Assembly: GCA_963613665.1 (NCBI GenBank)
Contig: CAVEAL010000003.1
Location: forward strand, 83,891-147,890
DNA from: F23-B02 sp963613665
Lineage (GTDB): Bacteria; Bacillota; Clostridia; Oscillospirales; Oscillospiraceae
DNA: 64,000 bases
Reading direction: 5' to 3'
In this document: positions 17,218 to 25,569 of the stretch, in pieces
How positions within the stretch are numbered: position 1 is the stretch's first letter
Layout of the letters: each line of letters begins with the position of its first letter
Position numbers and translations under genes: made by a program
Notes under the pieces: generated by a model
What the model was told of the DNA's origin: nothing
Database searches by the model: none
What the model saw: the letters and a program-made list of their open reading frames with translations, nothing else

Positions 17218-18138
17218 TTAATCCACCTTTATGGGATGTCCGAGCAGATAGTCGGACGCTTTCATGCGTTTTTTCCCCGCCGCCTGAAGCTCCGTTATAA
17301 GAAGCGTTTCTCCGCCGAGGCAGGCGACCTCTATGCCCTGCTTTCCGGCGCCGACTATGCTGCCGGGGGCTTTTTGCGTTTTAGTCTGTGTGTATTCTGC
17401 GGAGTATATCTTAAACGACTTGCCGTCAAGCTCTGCCGTTGCAACAGGCCAGGGCTGAAGGCCGCAGACATGCTTTACTATCTCGCGCGGTGTTTTTGCC
17501 CAGTCTATGGGGCACAGGCTCTTATCGAGCATTTTGACGTAGCTTGCGCGGCTGTGATCCTGCGGCGTTCTCGGTGCAGTACCCGCGTCTATATCGCGCA
17601 GGGTTTTGTCCAGAAGCTCCGCTCCCATGAGCCTTAGCCTGTCAAACAGCTCACCCGAGGTCTCGAACTCGCCTATCTCGGTCTCATCCGTATAAATAAT
17701 GTCTCCAGTATCCATCTCGGAGGCAAGGTACATTGTTGTAACTCCGGTCGTCTTATCGCCGTTTAAAACGGCCCACTGTATGGGCGCAGCCCCCCTGTAT
17801 TTCGGCAGGAGCGAGGCGTGAACATTTATGGCTCCGTGCCTCGGCACCGCGAGCATATCGTCCGGCAGGATGCGTCCATAAGCAACGACAACGAGAATAT
17901 CCGGCTCCATGCTTTTTATGAGCTCCGTCGCCGTTCCGTCGCGCAGCTTCACCGGCTGGTAAACGGGAATATCGTTTTCCAGAGCGAGCGCCTTGACAGG
18001 ACTGTAAGCAAGCTTCATACCGCGGTCACGCGGCTTGTCCGGCTGCGTAAAAACTGCGGCGATATCGTATTTTTCGTCTATGAGCTTTTTAAGCGAGGCA
18101 GCAGCAAAATCCGGCGTGCCCATAAAAACTATGCGCAT
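17218..18138 (-). CDS. fmt: Methionyl-tRNA formyltransferase
   Basis: Formylates initiator Met-tRNA with 10-formyl-THF. The 306 residues show the N-terminal GART-like domain with MGTPDFAA at the start and the catalytic Asn/His/Asp region (INVHASLLPKYRGAAPIQWA, about 108-127). The C-terminal OB domain follows from about 205. It starts two bases after def. Confidence 0.97.
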   Translation of the reverse strand: MRIVFMGTPDFAAASLKKLIDEKYDIAAVFTQPDKPRDRGMKLAYSPVKALALENDIPVYQPVKLRDGTATELIKSMEPDILVVVAYGRILPDDMLAVPRHGAINVHASLLPKYRGAAPIQWAVLNGDKTTGVTTMYLASEMDTGDIIYTDETEIGEFETSGELFDRLRLMGAELLDKTLRDIDAGTAPRTPQDHSRASYVKMLDKSLCPIDWAKTPREIVKHVCGLQPWPVATAELDGKSFKIYSAEYTQTKTQKAPGSIVGAGKQGIEVACLGGETLLITELQAAGKKRMKASDYLLGHPIKVD

Positions 18139-18140
18139 GC

Positions 18141-18638
18141 TTACTCCCCGCTTCCCTTGAGATCGTCCTCGGAGAGCATACGCTCTGCCTTTTCGGTGAA
18201 AAGATGACCGTCAAGATGGTCAAGCTCATGACATATGCATCTTGCCGTGAGCCCCGTGCCGGTGTATTCAAACCATTTGCCGTCCCTGTCCTGAGCGCGG
18301 ACCGTAACACGGGACGGACGGGTCACAATTCCGTATTCACCCGGAACGCTCAGGCAGCCCTCGGCTCCTGTCTGTTCACCCTCGGTGCTGACGATAACGG
18401 GGTTTATGAGCTCAAGTATCTCCTCATCCGCCTCGTCCTCCACGTTGGTTTCAATGACAAGAACGACGCGGCGCAGTATACCGACCTGCGGCGCCGCAAG
18501 CCCAACGCCGTTTGCGCTCTCGAGCGTTTCGGCCATATCGTCAAGGAGCTGATGGAGTCTTTCATCAAACTTCTGCTGCTCGCGGCAGACCTTATAAAGT
18601 ATCTTATCCTCTTTTGTCACTATGTGTCTGAGTGCCAT
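18141..18638 (-). CDS. def: Peptide deformylase
   Basis: Removes the formyl group from nascent proteins. The 165 residues contain the three metal motifs: GVGLAAPQVG (about 44-53), EGCLSVPG (Cys ligand, about 93-100) and HELDHLDG (His ligands, about 136-143). Type I class by length. It lies between priA and fmt. Confidence 0.97.
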   Translation of the reverse strand: MALRHIVTKEDKILYKVCREQQKFDERLHQLLDDMAETLESANGVGLAAPQVGILRRVVLVIETNVEDEADEEILELINPVIVSTEGEQTGAEGCLSVPGEYGIVTRPSRVTVRAQDRDGKWFEYTGTGLTARCICHELDHLDGHLFTEKAERMLSEDDLKGSGE

Positions 18639-18647
18639 GATATTCTC

Positions 18648-20900
18648 CTAATCAGAAGGGTTATTGTCAGCAAAGACGCTGACACCCTTGTATTTACCGG
18701 ACTTTGCACAGCGGATGAGTACCGATGAAACGAACTCGCGCAGCGCCTTATCAGCCGTGCAGCATATGCTCACCCTGTATCTGTATCTATTGTTTACTCT
18801 GACCACGGGCAGCGGTGCGGGGCCGAGTATGCGTACATCATGTCTCCCGCCCAGCGATGCCTTCAGCACCCTGCATATATCCGAGCAGCATTTGATCACG
18901 CTGCTTTCCGTCGTTCCCGAGGCGGTTATCGCTATGATATCGGCGAAGGGCGGGGTGTTTTGCAGTCTGCGCAGGCTGAGCTCCGTTTTATAAAAGCCCT
19001 CGTAATCCTGCGCGGCGGCAAGACGTATTATCTCGTTTTGCGGAGTGTAGGTCTGGATGACCGCGCGGCCGGGTTTTGCTCCTCTTCCGCTCCGGCCTAT
19101 GACCTGAGTTATAAGTGAAAATGTTCTCTCACCCGAGCGGTAGTCGCCGCAGTAAAGGCTCTGATCGGCCGAGATAACGCCGATGAGCGTAACATTTTCA
19201 AAGTTAAGCCCCTTGGTGACCATCTGTGTGCCGACCATTATGGGAATCTTTTCGTTTTTAAATTTCGCAAGCAGCACATCGTGGCTTCCGGCAGCCTTAA
19301 CGGTATCCGTGTCCATGCGCAGTATTTCCGTACCTGGATACAGCTGCTCAAGCTCGTCCTCGATAAGCTGTGTGCCGGCACCTATGAATGTGAGCATTCC
19401 GCCGCAGTCGGGACAATGGCTGTCAGCACGGCGCGTATAGCCGCAGTAATGGCACATAAGGCGCTTGTTAACACTGTGATATGTCAATGAAACGCTGCAA
19501 TTCGGGCATTTATAGACATATCCGCAGTCACCGCAGCATATGAGCTTATTTGCTCCGCGGCGGTTTATGAAAAGTATGCTCTGCTCACCGCGCTCGAAAT
19601 TTTCCTCAAGCTCCGAGCGGAGCCGCGAGCTGAGCTCGCTGCCGTTTCCGGCCTTGAGTTCGCGCTTCATGTCAACTATCTCGACGCTCGGAAGATGCAT
19701 TGCGTTGTATCGCTCGTGAAGCTCGAAGAGCTTGTACTTCCCCGTCTCGGCGGCATAGCGGCTTTCGATATCCGGCGTTGCCGAGCCGAGCAGCAGCAGA
19801 GACGAAGTCTTTGCGCAGCGGTATTTTGCTATATCGCGCGCATGGTATCGCGGAGAGGACTCGGACTTGTAGCTGTCCTCCTGCTCCTCGTCGATTATTA
19901 TAAGGCCGAGATTTTCAAACGGTGCGAACACCGCACTGCGCGTGCCGATAGCGAGCCGTGCACTGCCGTTTTTGATGCGCTTCCACTCGTCATAGCGCTC
20001 GCCTACGCCGAGGCTGCTGTGCAGTATGGCGACGTCGTTGCCGAAATATTCGGAAAAGGTGCGTATCATCTGCGGCGTGAGCGCGATCTCCGGCACAAGC
20101 AGGATCGCGGATTTGCCGCTTTTTATCGTATCGTCGATAAGGCGGATATAAACCGAGGTCTTGCCGCTTCCCGTAACTCCGCACAACAGCGCCGCCTCCG
20201 GATCCGGTTCATCCAGAAGCTTCTTGAGTCCGGCATAAGCTGCGTCCTGCTCACGGTTGAGCACCGGCAGCTGCTTGAGTTTTCCCGTCCATACCTCGGG
20301 GCGGCGGAAAACTTCCTCATGCTCGCTTAAAACGAGCTCCGCTTTTATAAGAGCGTTGAGCGACTGCCGTGAGGCGCCTGTAAAGTGCATAGCTTCATGT
20401 GCCGGTACTCTGCCGGTCGAGCACAGCAGCTCAAGCAGCGCCGCCTGCATCGGTGCTTTCCGGCGCTTTTCCTGCGCCGCGGCAAAGGCCTCCTCGGCAT
20501 CTACTGCAAGGCTTATCATCTCACGCGTTTTATCGTTTACCCTGCGCGAGCCGTCTGCACTGAACCAGCAGCCGGCCGGCAGTATGGCCCGAACGGCCTC
20601 GTAAACGGTGCAGAACAGCCTGTCATGCATCCAAAGAGCAAGCCTGAGCTGCGACTGCGTGAGCATGGGCTCCTTGTCAAGGCAGGCTTCGATCGGCTTT
20701 AGCTTTTCGTATTCGCTTTTGTCCGCAAGTCCCAGGACTATGCCCTCGCTGCGGCGGTTGCCTTTTGAAAAAGGAACGGTAACGCGCATTCCGGGCACTA
20801 CGGTATCCGCCATGCTTTCCGGAATAAGGTAGTCATAGGGCTTGTCCAGACTGAAGTTTGCGGCGGAGACCGCAATTTTTGCTATGCGATTTTCCGACAC
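18648..20900 (-). CDS. priA: Primosomal replication restart helicase PriA
   Basis: 3'-5' DNA helicase that reloads the replisome at stalled forks. The 750 residues have an N-terminal DNA-binding domain and Walker A GVTGSGKTS (about 242-250). The DEAH-type box appears as IIDEEQEDSYK. Four paired Cys motifs bind two zincs (CGDCGYVYKCPNC, CHYCGY and CPDCGG). The helicase end carries QVIGRSGRG. The start is GTG at 20900; an ATG nearby is out of frame. A terminator just upstream separates it from rpoZ. Confidence 0.96.
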   Translation of the reverse strand: MSENRIAKIAVSAANFSLDKPYDYLIPESMADTVVPGMRVTVPFSKGNRRSEGIVLGLADKSEYEKLKPIEACLDKEPMLTQSQLRLALWMHDRLFCTVYEAVRAILPAGCWFSADGSRRVNDKTREMISLAVDAEEAFAAAQEKRRKAPMQAALLELLCSTGRVPAHEAMHFTGASRQSLNALIKAELVLSEHEEVFRRPEVWTGKLKQLPVLNREQDAAYAGLKKLLDEPDPEAALLCGVTGSGKTSVYIRLIDDTIKSGKSAILLVPEIALTPQMIRTFSEYFGNDVAILHSSLGVGERYDEWKRIKNGSARLAIGTRSAVFAPFENLGLIIIDEEQEDSYKSESSPRYHARDIAKYRCAKTSSLLLLGSATPDIESRYAAETGKYKLFELHERYNAMHLPSVEIVDMKRELKAGNGSELSSRLRSELEENFERGEQSILFINRRGANKLICCGDCGYVYKCPNCSVSLTYHSVNKRLMCHYCGYTRRADSHCPDCGGMLTFIGAGTQLIEDELEQLYPGTEILRMDTDTVKAAGSHDVLLAKFKNEKIPIMVGTQMVTKGLNFENVTLIGVISADQSLYCGDYRSGERTFSLITQVIGRSGRGAKPGRAVIQTYTPQNEIIRLAAAQDYEGFYKTELSLRRLQNTPPFADIIAITASGTTESSVIKCCSDICRVLKASLGGRHDVRILGPAPLPVVRVNNRYRYRVSICCTADKALREFVSSVLIRCAKSGKYKGVSVFADNNPSD

Positions 20901-20915
20901 GCCCCATCACTCCTC

Positions 20916-20951
20916 AGAAAAACTAAGCGGAGCCAGGTTACAGCTCCGCTG
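20916..20951 (-). terminator. Rho-independent terminator after rpoZ
   Basis: Minus-strand stem AGCGGAGC/GCTCCGCT (20950-20943 with 20933-20926) with a 9-base loop, followed by TAGTTTTT. It ends the cdaA-to-rpoZ gene block and lies immediately before priA. Confidence 0.85.
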
Positions 20952-20955
20952 TCGG

Positions 20956-21144
20956 TCAGCCTATGGTCAGCTTGCCGGTGTATACCTCGTCGATAGCGGC
21001 GGAAACAGGCTTCTTATCGAGGATTATTCCTTCTTCCTCGGCGGCCGCGGATATCTGGCGGGCTCTTCTCGCAACGAGATTTACAAGCTGATAACGGTTG
21101 CCTGTCTTGCTTACAAGCTCGGCAACGGGGGGATAAAGCATCAT
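20956..21144 (-). CDS. rpoZ: DNA-directed RNA polymerase omega subunit
   Basis: 62-residue omega subunit that helps assemble RNA polymerase around beta-prime. It has MLYPPVAELVSKTGNRYQLVNLVARRARQI, matching the omega core (YxLVxxxAxRARQ), and a short tail. Two ATGs are adjacent (21144 and 21141). It follows gmk by three bases; yicC-remA-gmk-rpoZ is a conserved Firmicutes block. Confidence 0.95.
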   Translation of the reverse strand: MMLYPPVAELVSKTGNRYQLVNLVARRARQISAAAEEEGIILDKKPVSAAIDEVYTGKLTIG

Positions 21145-21147
21145 AAT

Positions 21148-21753
21148 TCAGTCTACCTCACTTAAATAGTTTTTTCTCAGATCGTATTTGCAGTACTCTG
21201 CGGTGATGATTGCCGAAAATTCCTTTGCGGCCTTGTCGGCATCATCGTTTATAATGATATAGTCGTAAAAATCCGCGGCGGCGTACTCCTCTTTTGCTCG
21301 GATGAGGCGTGCCTCGATCTTGCGCTCGGAGTCGGTGCCTCTGCTGCGCAGTCTCTTCTCAAGCTCTGCCATAGACGGCGGAATAATGAAGATCATGACG
21401 GCCTCAGGCATTTTCTCGTGCACCTGGAGCGCCCCCTGCACCTCGATATCAAGCAGCACGTTCATGCCCTCCGAGAGTTTTTTCTCGACGTATGCCTTTG
21501 GAGTTCCGTAGGAATTTGCGACATAAACCGCATGCTCGAGGAACTCGTCATTTGCGACCATATCGCGGAATTTATCAAGATCTACAAAGAAATACTCCTT
21601 GCCGTCCACTTCACCCGGGCGAGGCTTCCTCGTTGTTGCCGAAACCGAAAAGCATACGTCGCTGCGCCCCTCAAGCGCCTTGAAAACAACGGTGCTCTTC
21701 CCCGCTCCGGACGGTCCGGATATTACTATCAGCTTTCCTCTCTGATCAGCCAT
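21148..21753 (-). CDS. gmk: Guanylate kinase
   Basis: Phosphorylates GMP to GDP with ATP. From the ATG at 21753 the protein has 201 residues, the usual size, with P-loop GPSGAGKSTV (about 12-21), SATTRKPRPGE and EYFFVD for GMP binding. The longer reading from 21870 is frame overlap with remA. The ATG overlaps the remA stop by 8 bases (ATGGCTGA). Confidence 0.96.
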   Translation of the reverse strand: MADQRGKLIVISGPSGAGKSTVVFKALEGRSDVCFSVSATTRKPRPGEVDGKEYFFVDLDKFRDMVANDEFLEHAVYVANSYGTPKAYVEKKLSEGMNVLLDIEVQGALQVHEKMPEAVMIFIIPPSMAELEKRLRSRGTDSERKIEARLIRAKEEYAAADFYDYIIINDDADKAAKEFSAIITAEYCKYDLRKNYLSEVD

Positions 21754-22006
21754 TTGCTGCACCCTCCTCATTTTTGTTTGACATTCGCCCGGCCAGAACC
21801 TCCGGCGTGAGCGCTGACAGGATAACGTTGCCGCTGTCCATAATAAGAGCCGCCTTCGTACTTCTGCCAAAGGAAGCGTCTATTAACAAACCCTTGTCCC
21901 TCACATCCTGGATCATGCGCTTTATAGGCGCCGATTCAGGGCTCACCATGGCTATAACGCGCTCTGCGCTGACCATGTTTCCGAATCCTATATTTATAAG
22001 CGTCAT
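21746..22006 (-). CDS. remA: RemA-family extracellular matrix regulatory protein (DUF370)
   Basis: 86-residue DUF370 protein. In B. subtilis RemA is a DNA-binding activator of matrix and osmoprotection genes. The sequence has the family pattern INIGFGNMVSAERVIAMVSPESAPIKRM and TDASF-like LIDASFGRSTKAALIMDSGNVILSA. It lies between yicC and gmk as in many Firmicutes. The regulatory targets here are unknown. Confidence 0.93.
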   Translation of the reverse strand: MTLINIGFGNMVSAERVIAMVSPESAPIKRMIQDVRDKGLLIDASFGRSTKAALIMDSGNVILSALTPEVLAGRMSNKNEEGAANG

Positions 22007-22013
22007 AACGTCA

Positions 22014-22892
22014 TCACTCTATATTCTGGATCTGCTCACGTATCTTTTCGATCTCGGACTTGAGATCAACGACAACATGAGCGATCTCCGAGTTCTGACA
22101 CTTTGAGCCGGTCGTATTCGCCTCGCGGTTAAATTCCTGAAGGAGAAAGTCTATCTTCCTGCCGATGGGAGAGCCTGTCTCAAGCATCTGCCGCAGCTGG
22201 GAAATATGACTGCGCAGACGAACGGTCTCTTCGTCAACGGCGACCTTGTCGGCAAAAATTGCTGCCTCCGTGAGTATGCGCGACTCATCTATACCCGATG
22301 AGCCGAGGACCTCACTGAGTTTACCTAAAAGCCGCTCGCGGTACTCCTTGACCGTAATGGGAGAGCTCTGCTCTATGACGGATACATAGCCTTCAATATT
22401 TTCAAGCTTTGTCAGCACGTCGTCTCTGAGCTTTTCGCCTTCGATTATGCGCATACGGTCAAAATCACACAGCGCCTGCTCGGCAATGGTGCGCATACCC
22501 TCTGCCACGGCATCTGAGTCAAGCTCCTTCTTCTCGACCGACAGGACATCCGGCAGACGGCTTATGCTCATGACGCTTGCGTCGTTCGGCAGGCCGTACT
22601 TATCGGAGATAAAGCCCAACGCATCAAGATAGCCCTTTAAAAGCGGCTCATTCACCTTAACGAGCATATCGTCCGCCATCGACGTATCGACGGTAACAAA
22701 AACATCTACCTTGCCGCGGCTTATATGCGAGCTGACCGCCTGCTTTATCGCTTCCTCCGCAAACAGGAAGCTACGCGGCATCCTGATCGCCGTATCAAGA
22801 AATTTGTTGTTTACGCTTTTAAGCTCAACGCTTACCTCAATGCCCTCGACAGTGCCCTTGGCGCTGCCATAGCCGGTCATGCTTTTTATCAT
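22014..22892 (-). CDS. yicC: YicC/YloC family endoribonuclease
   Basis: 292 residues with both family blocks: the N-terminal MIKSMTGYGSA ... ELKSVNNKFLDTAIRMPR and the C-terminal DUF1732 end REANTTGSKCQNSEIAHVVVDLKSEIEKIREQIQNIE. E. coli YicC is an endoribonuclease that affects RyhB. Context with remA-gmk-rpoZ is conserved. Confidence 0.94.
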   Translation of the reverse strand: MIKSMTGYGSAKGTVEGIEVSVELKSVNNKFLDTAIRMPRSFLFAEEAIKQAVSSHISRGKVDVFVTVDTSMADDMLVKVNEPLLKGYLDALGFISDKYGLPNDASVMSISRLPDVLSVEKKELDSDAVAEGMRTIAEQALCDFDRMRIIEGEKLRDDVLTKLENIEGYVSVIEQSSPITVKEYRERLLGKLSEVLGSSGIDESRILTEAAIFADKVAVDEETVRLRSHISQLRQMLETGSPIGRKIDFLLQEFNREANTTGSKCQNSEIAHVVVDLKSEIEKIREQIQNIE

Positions 22893-22901
22893 TTTTCCAC
22901 C

Positions 22902-23309
22902 TCAACGAAGCTGTGTTATCTCAAATTTAATAGGATTCCTGCGCTTGCTGCGGCGCTGATATACCACCATAACGGCAACGGCGGCACAGAACACCGCGAA
23001 GCTGCACAAAATGCTGAGCCCTTCGCTCAGGCCGCAGCTTTCCGCAGCGACATAGCCTAAAACAAAGGCAATAAGCGGTATAATATACACTACGAACACC
23101 GCGCCGAATATTCTCGAGCTAAGACTTTCTATGACGACCTTTTCGCCGGGCTTTGCATTGACAGTGTTCTTTGCAAATGCCTTTATTTCATTCTGGAACA
23201 CACAGCTTTCACAATTGCCGCAGTTGCTTCCGCAGGCTGTGCCGCGTGCTACAACGACCTCGGCCATTCCGTTCGGAAGCACCTTGGTGACCACTGCATC
23301 CTGAGTCAT
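22902..23309 (-). CDS. rseC: SoxR-reducing system protein RseC family
   Basis: 135-residue membrane protein. An N-terminal beta domain carries a Cys cluster ACGSNCGNCESC (about 25-36) that could bind an Fe-S centre or act in redox. Two membrane helices follow (about 67-90 and 97-117). RseC homologues work with Rnf/Rsx electron-transport complexes. No rnf genes are in the window, so its partner is not shown. It sits between cdaR and yicC. Confidence 0.85.
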   Translation of the reverse strand: MTQDAVVTKVLPNGMAEVVVARGTACGSNCGNCESCVFQNEIKAFAKNTVNAKPGEKVVIESLSSRIFGAVFVVYIIPLIAFVLGYVAAESCGLSEGLSILCSFAVFCAAVAVMVVYQRRSKRRNPIKFEITQLR

Positions 23310-23327
23310 CGCTTAAAACCTCCAGTA

Positions 23328-24590
23328 TTAATCCTTGTATATCGTTACGGTCACTTTCACATCACCCACCGCGCCGACATTATCGTGTCCGCTAACGGTG
23401 ACCTTTGCGTTTACGATGACCTGCCCCGTTGTCGTGCCGTAATCGGACAGATCGGCTACAACGGTTATATCCTCAGCCTTTATCTTATTGAGTGTATCCT
23501 GGCTGAGTGCGCGGAGCGTTACCTCGATCTCCTTGGTGTCGATAGTCGTGCGGTATCCGCTGGACACGCCCTTGACGGCGATATTCGTCGTTGTAAAGGT
23601 CTTGGTATGAGAGCCGTTTATTTCAACGGTGACTGTAGCCTCCGAAACGCCAGTAAGATTCTGCACATCGTCTGGAAGAGTAATATCAAACGTATGCTCA
23701 TAGCCGCTGCTGAATGAGGACAGGTCGATGGAACCGAGCTCGATGGACTCAATGTCGTCAACTATCCTTGAATCGCCGGCTATTTTAATGCTGCTCGGGT
23801 CGATGCTGACACTGCAGTCGCTTGACGTTATGCCGCCGCCGGATATGAGCTGCACCTTCAGCGGCACTTCCTTGCTCTTGAGTACCGGCTGTGTCGCCGT
23901 CACGGTCTCATCAGAGATTATAAGCCCGTCCTTGTCGATAACGTTGTCGTTTTTATCGCGCAGCGTGAACTCCGCTTCCTCGACGTAGGCCGAATCAATG
24001 GTCTGATCCTTGCCGAAGCTGACCCATGCATGATCTATCTTGTTTATAACGTCCTCGGGACCTTCGACGGTTATTGTCTTGGGTTCGAAAACAAACTCCT
24101 CGGCCACACAGCCCTCGGCGATGGCACCCTCAAAGCTGCCCTTGATTTCAATGGTCTTGACGCCGTTTTTGATGACCGTGAAGTTAATGGTGTCCGGCGT
24201 TTTGCGCACAACGCTTATCTCGCTTTCGTTGACATAGCTCGGGAAAACGAGCTTATAGGTCCATGTCATATTGTTGGGCGAGGTAATGCCGCTCACGTCT
24301 ATGACAGCCTTTATATCTGAAGCCTTGAGCTTTGATATCATACTGCGGTTGCCCTTTACAACGATGCTTACGGTATCGGCACTTACATCACTTATCGAGA
24401 GGTTATGCTCGCTCAAAAGCTCCTCCTGCCCCTGAAATTCAACGGGTATGCCGGTGAAGGTAAGGTTGCTGTCGGAAGATTCCTGACCGGTGACATACAC
24501 CCACATCAGGAGAGAAAACAGCAGCGAAACGACCATCCAGAATATCTTGCTGTCGTATATCTTTTTAGTTCTTTTTTTCTGTTCCATCAT
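23328..24590 (-). CDS. cdaR: YbbR-like domain protein, CdaA regulator
   Basis: 420 residues with an N-terminal membrane helix (about 15-33, FWMVVSLLFSLLMWVYVTG) and four YbbR-like beta repeats facing outside. Each repeat has a I.V.G pattern, for example IDVSGI, ITVEGPEDVI and IKIAGDSRIV. CdaR modulates the diadenylate cyclase CdaA. Its start lies 26 bases inside the cdaA reading frame in another frame, with AAGGTG as ribosome site. In many Firmicutes glmM follows; here rseC does. Confidence 0.93.
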   Translation of the reverse strand: MMEQKKRTKKIYDSKIFWMVVSLLFSLLMWVYVTGQESSDSNLTFTGIPVEFQGQEELLSEHNLSISDVSADTVSIVVKGNRSMISKLKASDIKAVIDVSGITSPNNMTWTYKLVFPSYVNESEISVVRKTPDTINFTVIKNGVKTIEIKGSFEGAIAEGCVAEEFVFEPKTITVEGPEDVINKIDHAWVSFGKDQTIDSAYVEEAEFTLRDKNDNVIDKDGLIISDETVTATQPVLKSKEVPLKVQLISGGGITSSDCSVSIDPSSIKIAGDSRIVDDIESIELGSIDLSSFSSGYEHTFDITLPDDVQNLTGVSEATVTVEINGSHTKTFTTTNIAVKGVSSGYRTTIDTKEIEVTLRALSQDTLNKIKAEDITVVADLSDYGTTTGQVIVNAKVTVSGHDNVGAVGDVKVTVTIYKD

Positions 24591-25458
24591 TGTTCACCTT
24601 ACGCTTATCGAAAAAACGAGAAAAAACTTCGGCTGCCGTACTCTTCCTTGTATCTTCAACTATAAGCTCTTTTCGCAGTATCTGCTCGAGCATGGCTACC
24701 GAGAGATTGCGCTTGAGCATACCGTCAACGGCAACGGATATTCCGCCGGTTTCCTCCGACACGATGATCGTTATAGCATCGGACACCTCGCTTGCGCCGA
24801 TGCCTGCACGGTGACGCATACCGAGATCCTTGCTGAGATTTGTCTTGCTCGTGAGAGGCAGCACGCAGCCAGCTGCGGCGATCCTGAAATTGCGGATGAT
24901 GAGCGCACCGTCATGCAGAGGTGCTTTGGGATAGAATATGTTCTTTAAAAGCTCGGCGGTTATGTCGGCATCTATGATCGTGCCCGTAGTCATGATATCG
25001 CTGAGCTTTACGTTTCGCTCATAAAGGATAAGAGCGCCGGTCTTTGTCTTTGACATCTGCTCGCAGGCAAGCACAGTCTGCGTAATGGCAGCCTCAACCT
25101 TGCTCGTGACCTGCACCTTCGGCGAAAAGATGCCGTAAAAGTCCTTGCTGCCCATTCTCGACAGAAGCTTGCGAAGCTCAGGCTGAAATATTATGACTAA
25201 TGCTATGAGGCCAATCTCGACCGTCTTGCGCAGGATAAAGTTTATCATCGTCAGGTTGAAAACCGAGGGGCCTGACAGCCACAAGACGATAAGCAACAAG
25301 AGTATGCCCTTTGCGAGGTTATACGAGCTTGTCTTGCGCACAAGATCAATCACCTTATAAAACAGAAAAGCAACGATAAGGATGTCAACGACATCCCAAA
25401 AGCTTATTGTCGAGAGGTAATTGAGCATCCTCAAAAAGTAACCCGAAAAGTCCTGCAT
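24565..25458 (-). CDS. cdaA: Diadenylate cyclase CdaA
   Basis: Membrane-bound cyclic di-AMP synthase controlling potassium and osmotic balance. The start chosen is ATG 25458 with GGGGA upstream (297 residues); a TTG at 25470 adds four residues. Three membrane helices lie in about 10-100. The DAC domain spans about 115-260, with the catalytic motif HDGALIIR and RHRAGIG. The C-terminal stretch beyond about 275 overlaps cdaR. Confidence 0.95.
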   Translation of the reverse strand: MQDFSGYFLRMLNYLSTISFWDVVDILIVAFLFYKVIDLVRKTSSYNLAKGILLLLIVLWLSGPSVFNLTMINFILRKTVEIGLIALVIIFQPELRKLLSRMGSKDFYGIFSPKVQVTSKVEAAITQTVLACEQMSKTKTGALILYERNVKLSDIMTTGTIIDADITAELLKNIFYPKAPLHDGALIIRNFRIAAAGCVLPLTSKTNLSKDLGMRHRAGIGASEVSDAITIIVSEETGGISVAVDGMLKRNLSVAMLEQILRKELIVEDTRKSTAAEVFSRFFDKRKVNNDGTEKKN

Positions 25459-25481
25459 TATAATCCCCAATCATCTTTATC

Positions 25482-25505
25482 TGCGGACTGCGGGTGCAGT
25501 CCGCA
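25482..25505 (-). promoter_or_regulatory. Perfect hairpin in the cdaA 5' untranslated region
   Basis: 10-base perfect arms TGCGGACTGC/GCAGTCCGCA (25482-25491 and 25496-25505) around a 4-base loop. It lies between the cdaA promoter and start codon and has no U-run on the minus strand, so it is not a terminator. It may stabilise the transcript or regulate translation. Confidence 0.5.
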
Positions 25506-25529
25506 CTTTGCTGTATTTTTAATCACTAT

Positions 25530-25558
25530 ATTATATAATATATAAGGCCAAAAGGCAA
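25530..25558 (-). promoter_or_regulatory. Sigma-A promoter of cdaA-cdaR operon
   Basis: On the minus strand TTGCCT (25558-25553) and TATAAT (25535-25530) are separated by 17 bases. It lies about 72 bases before the cdaA ATG, in the gap after the aminotransferase gene. Confidence 0.7.
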
Positions 25559-25569
25559 TTAAATATTAA

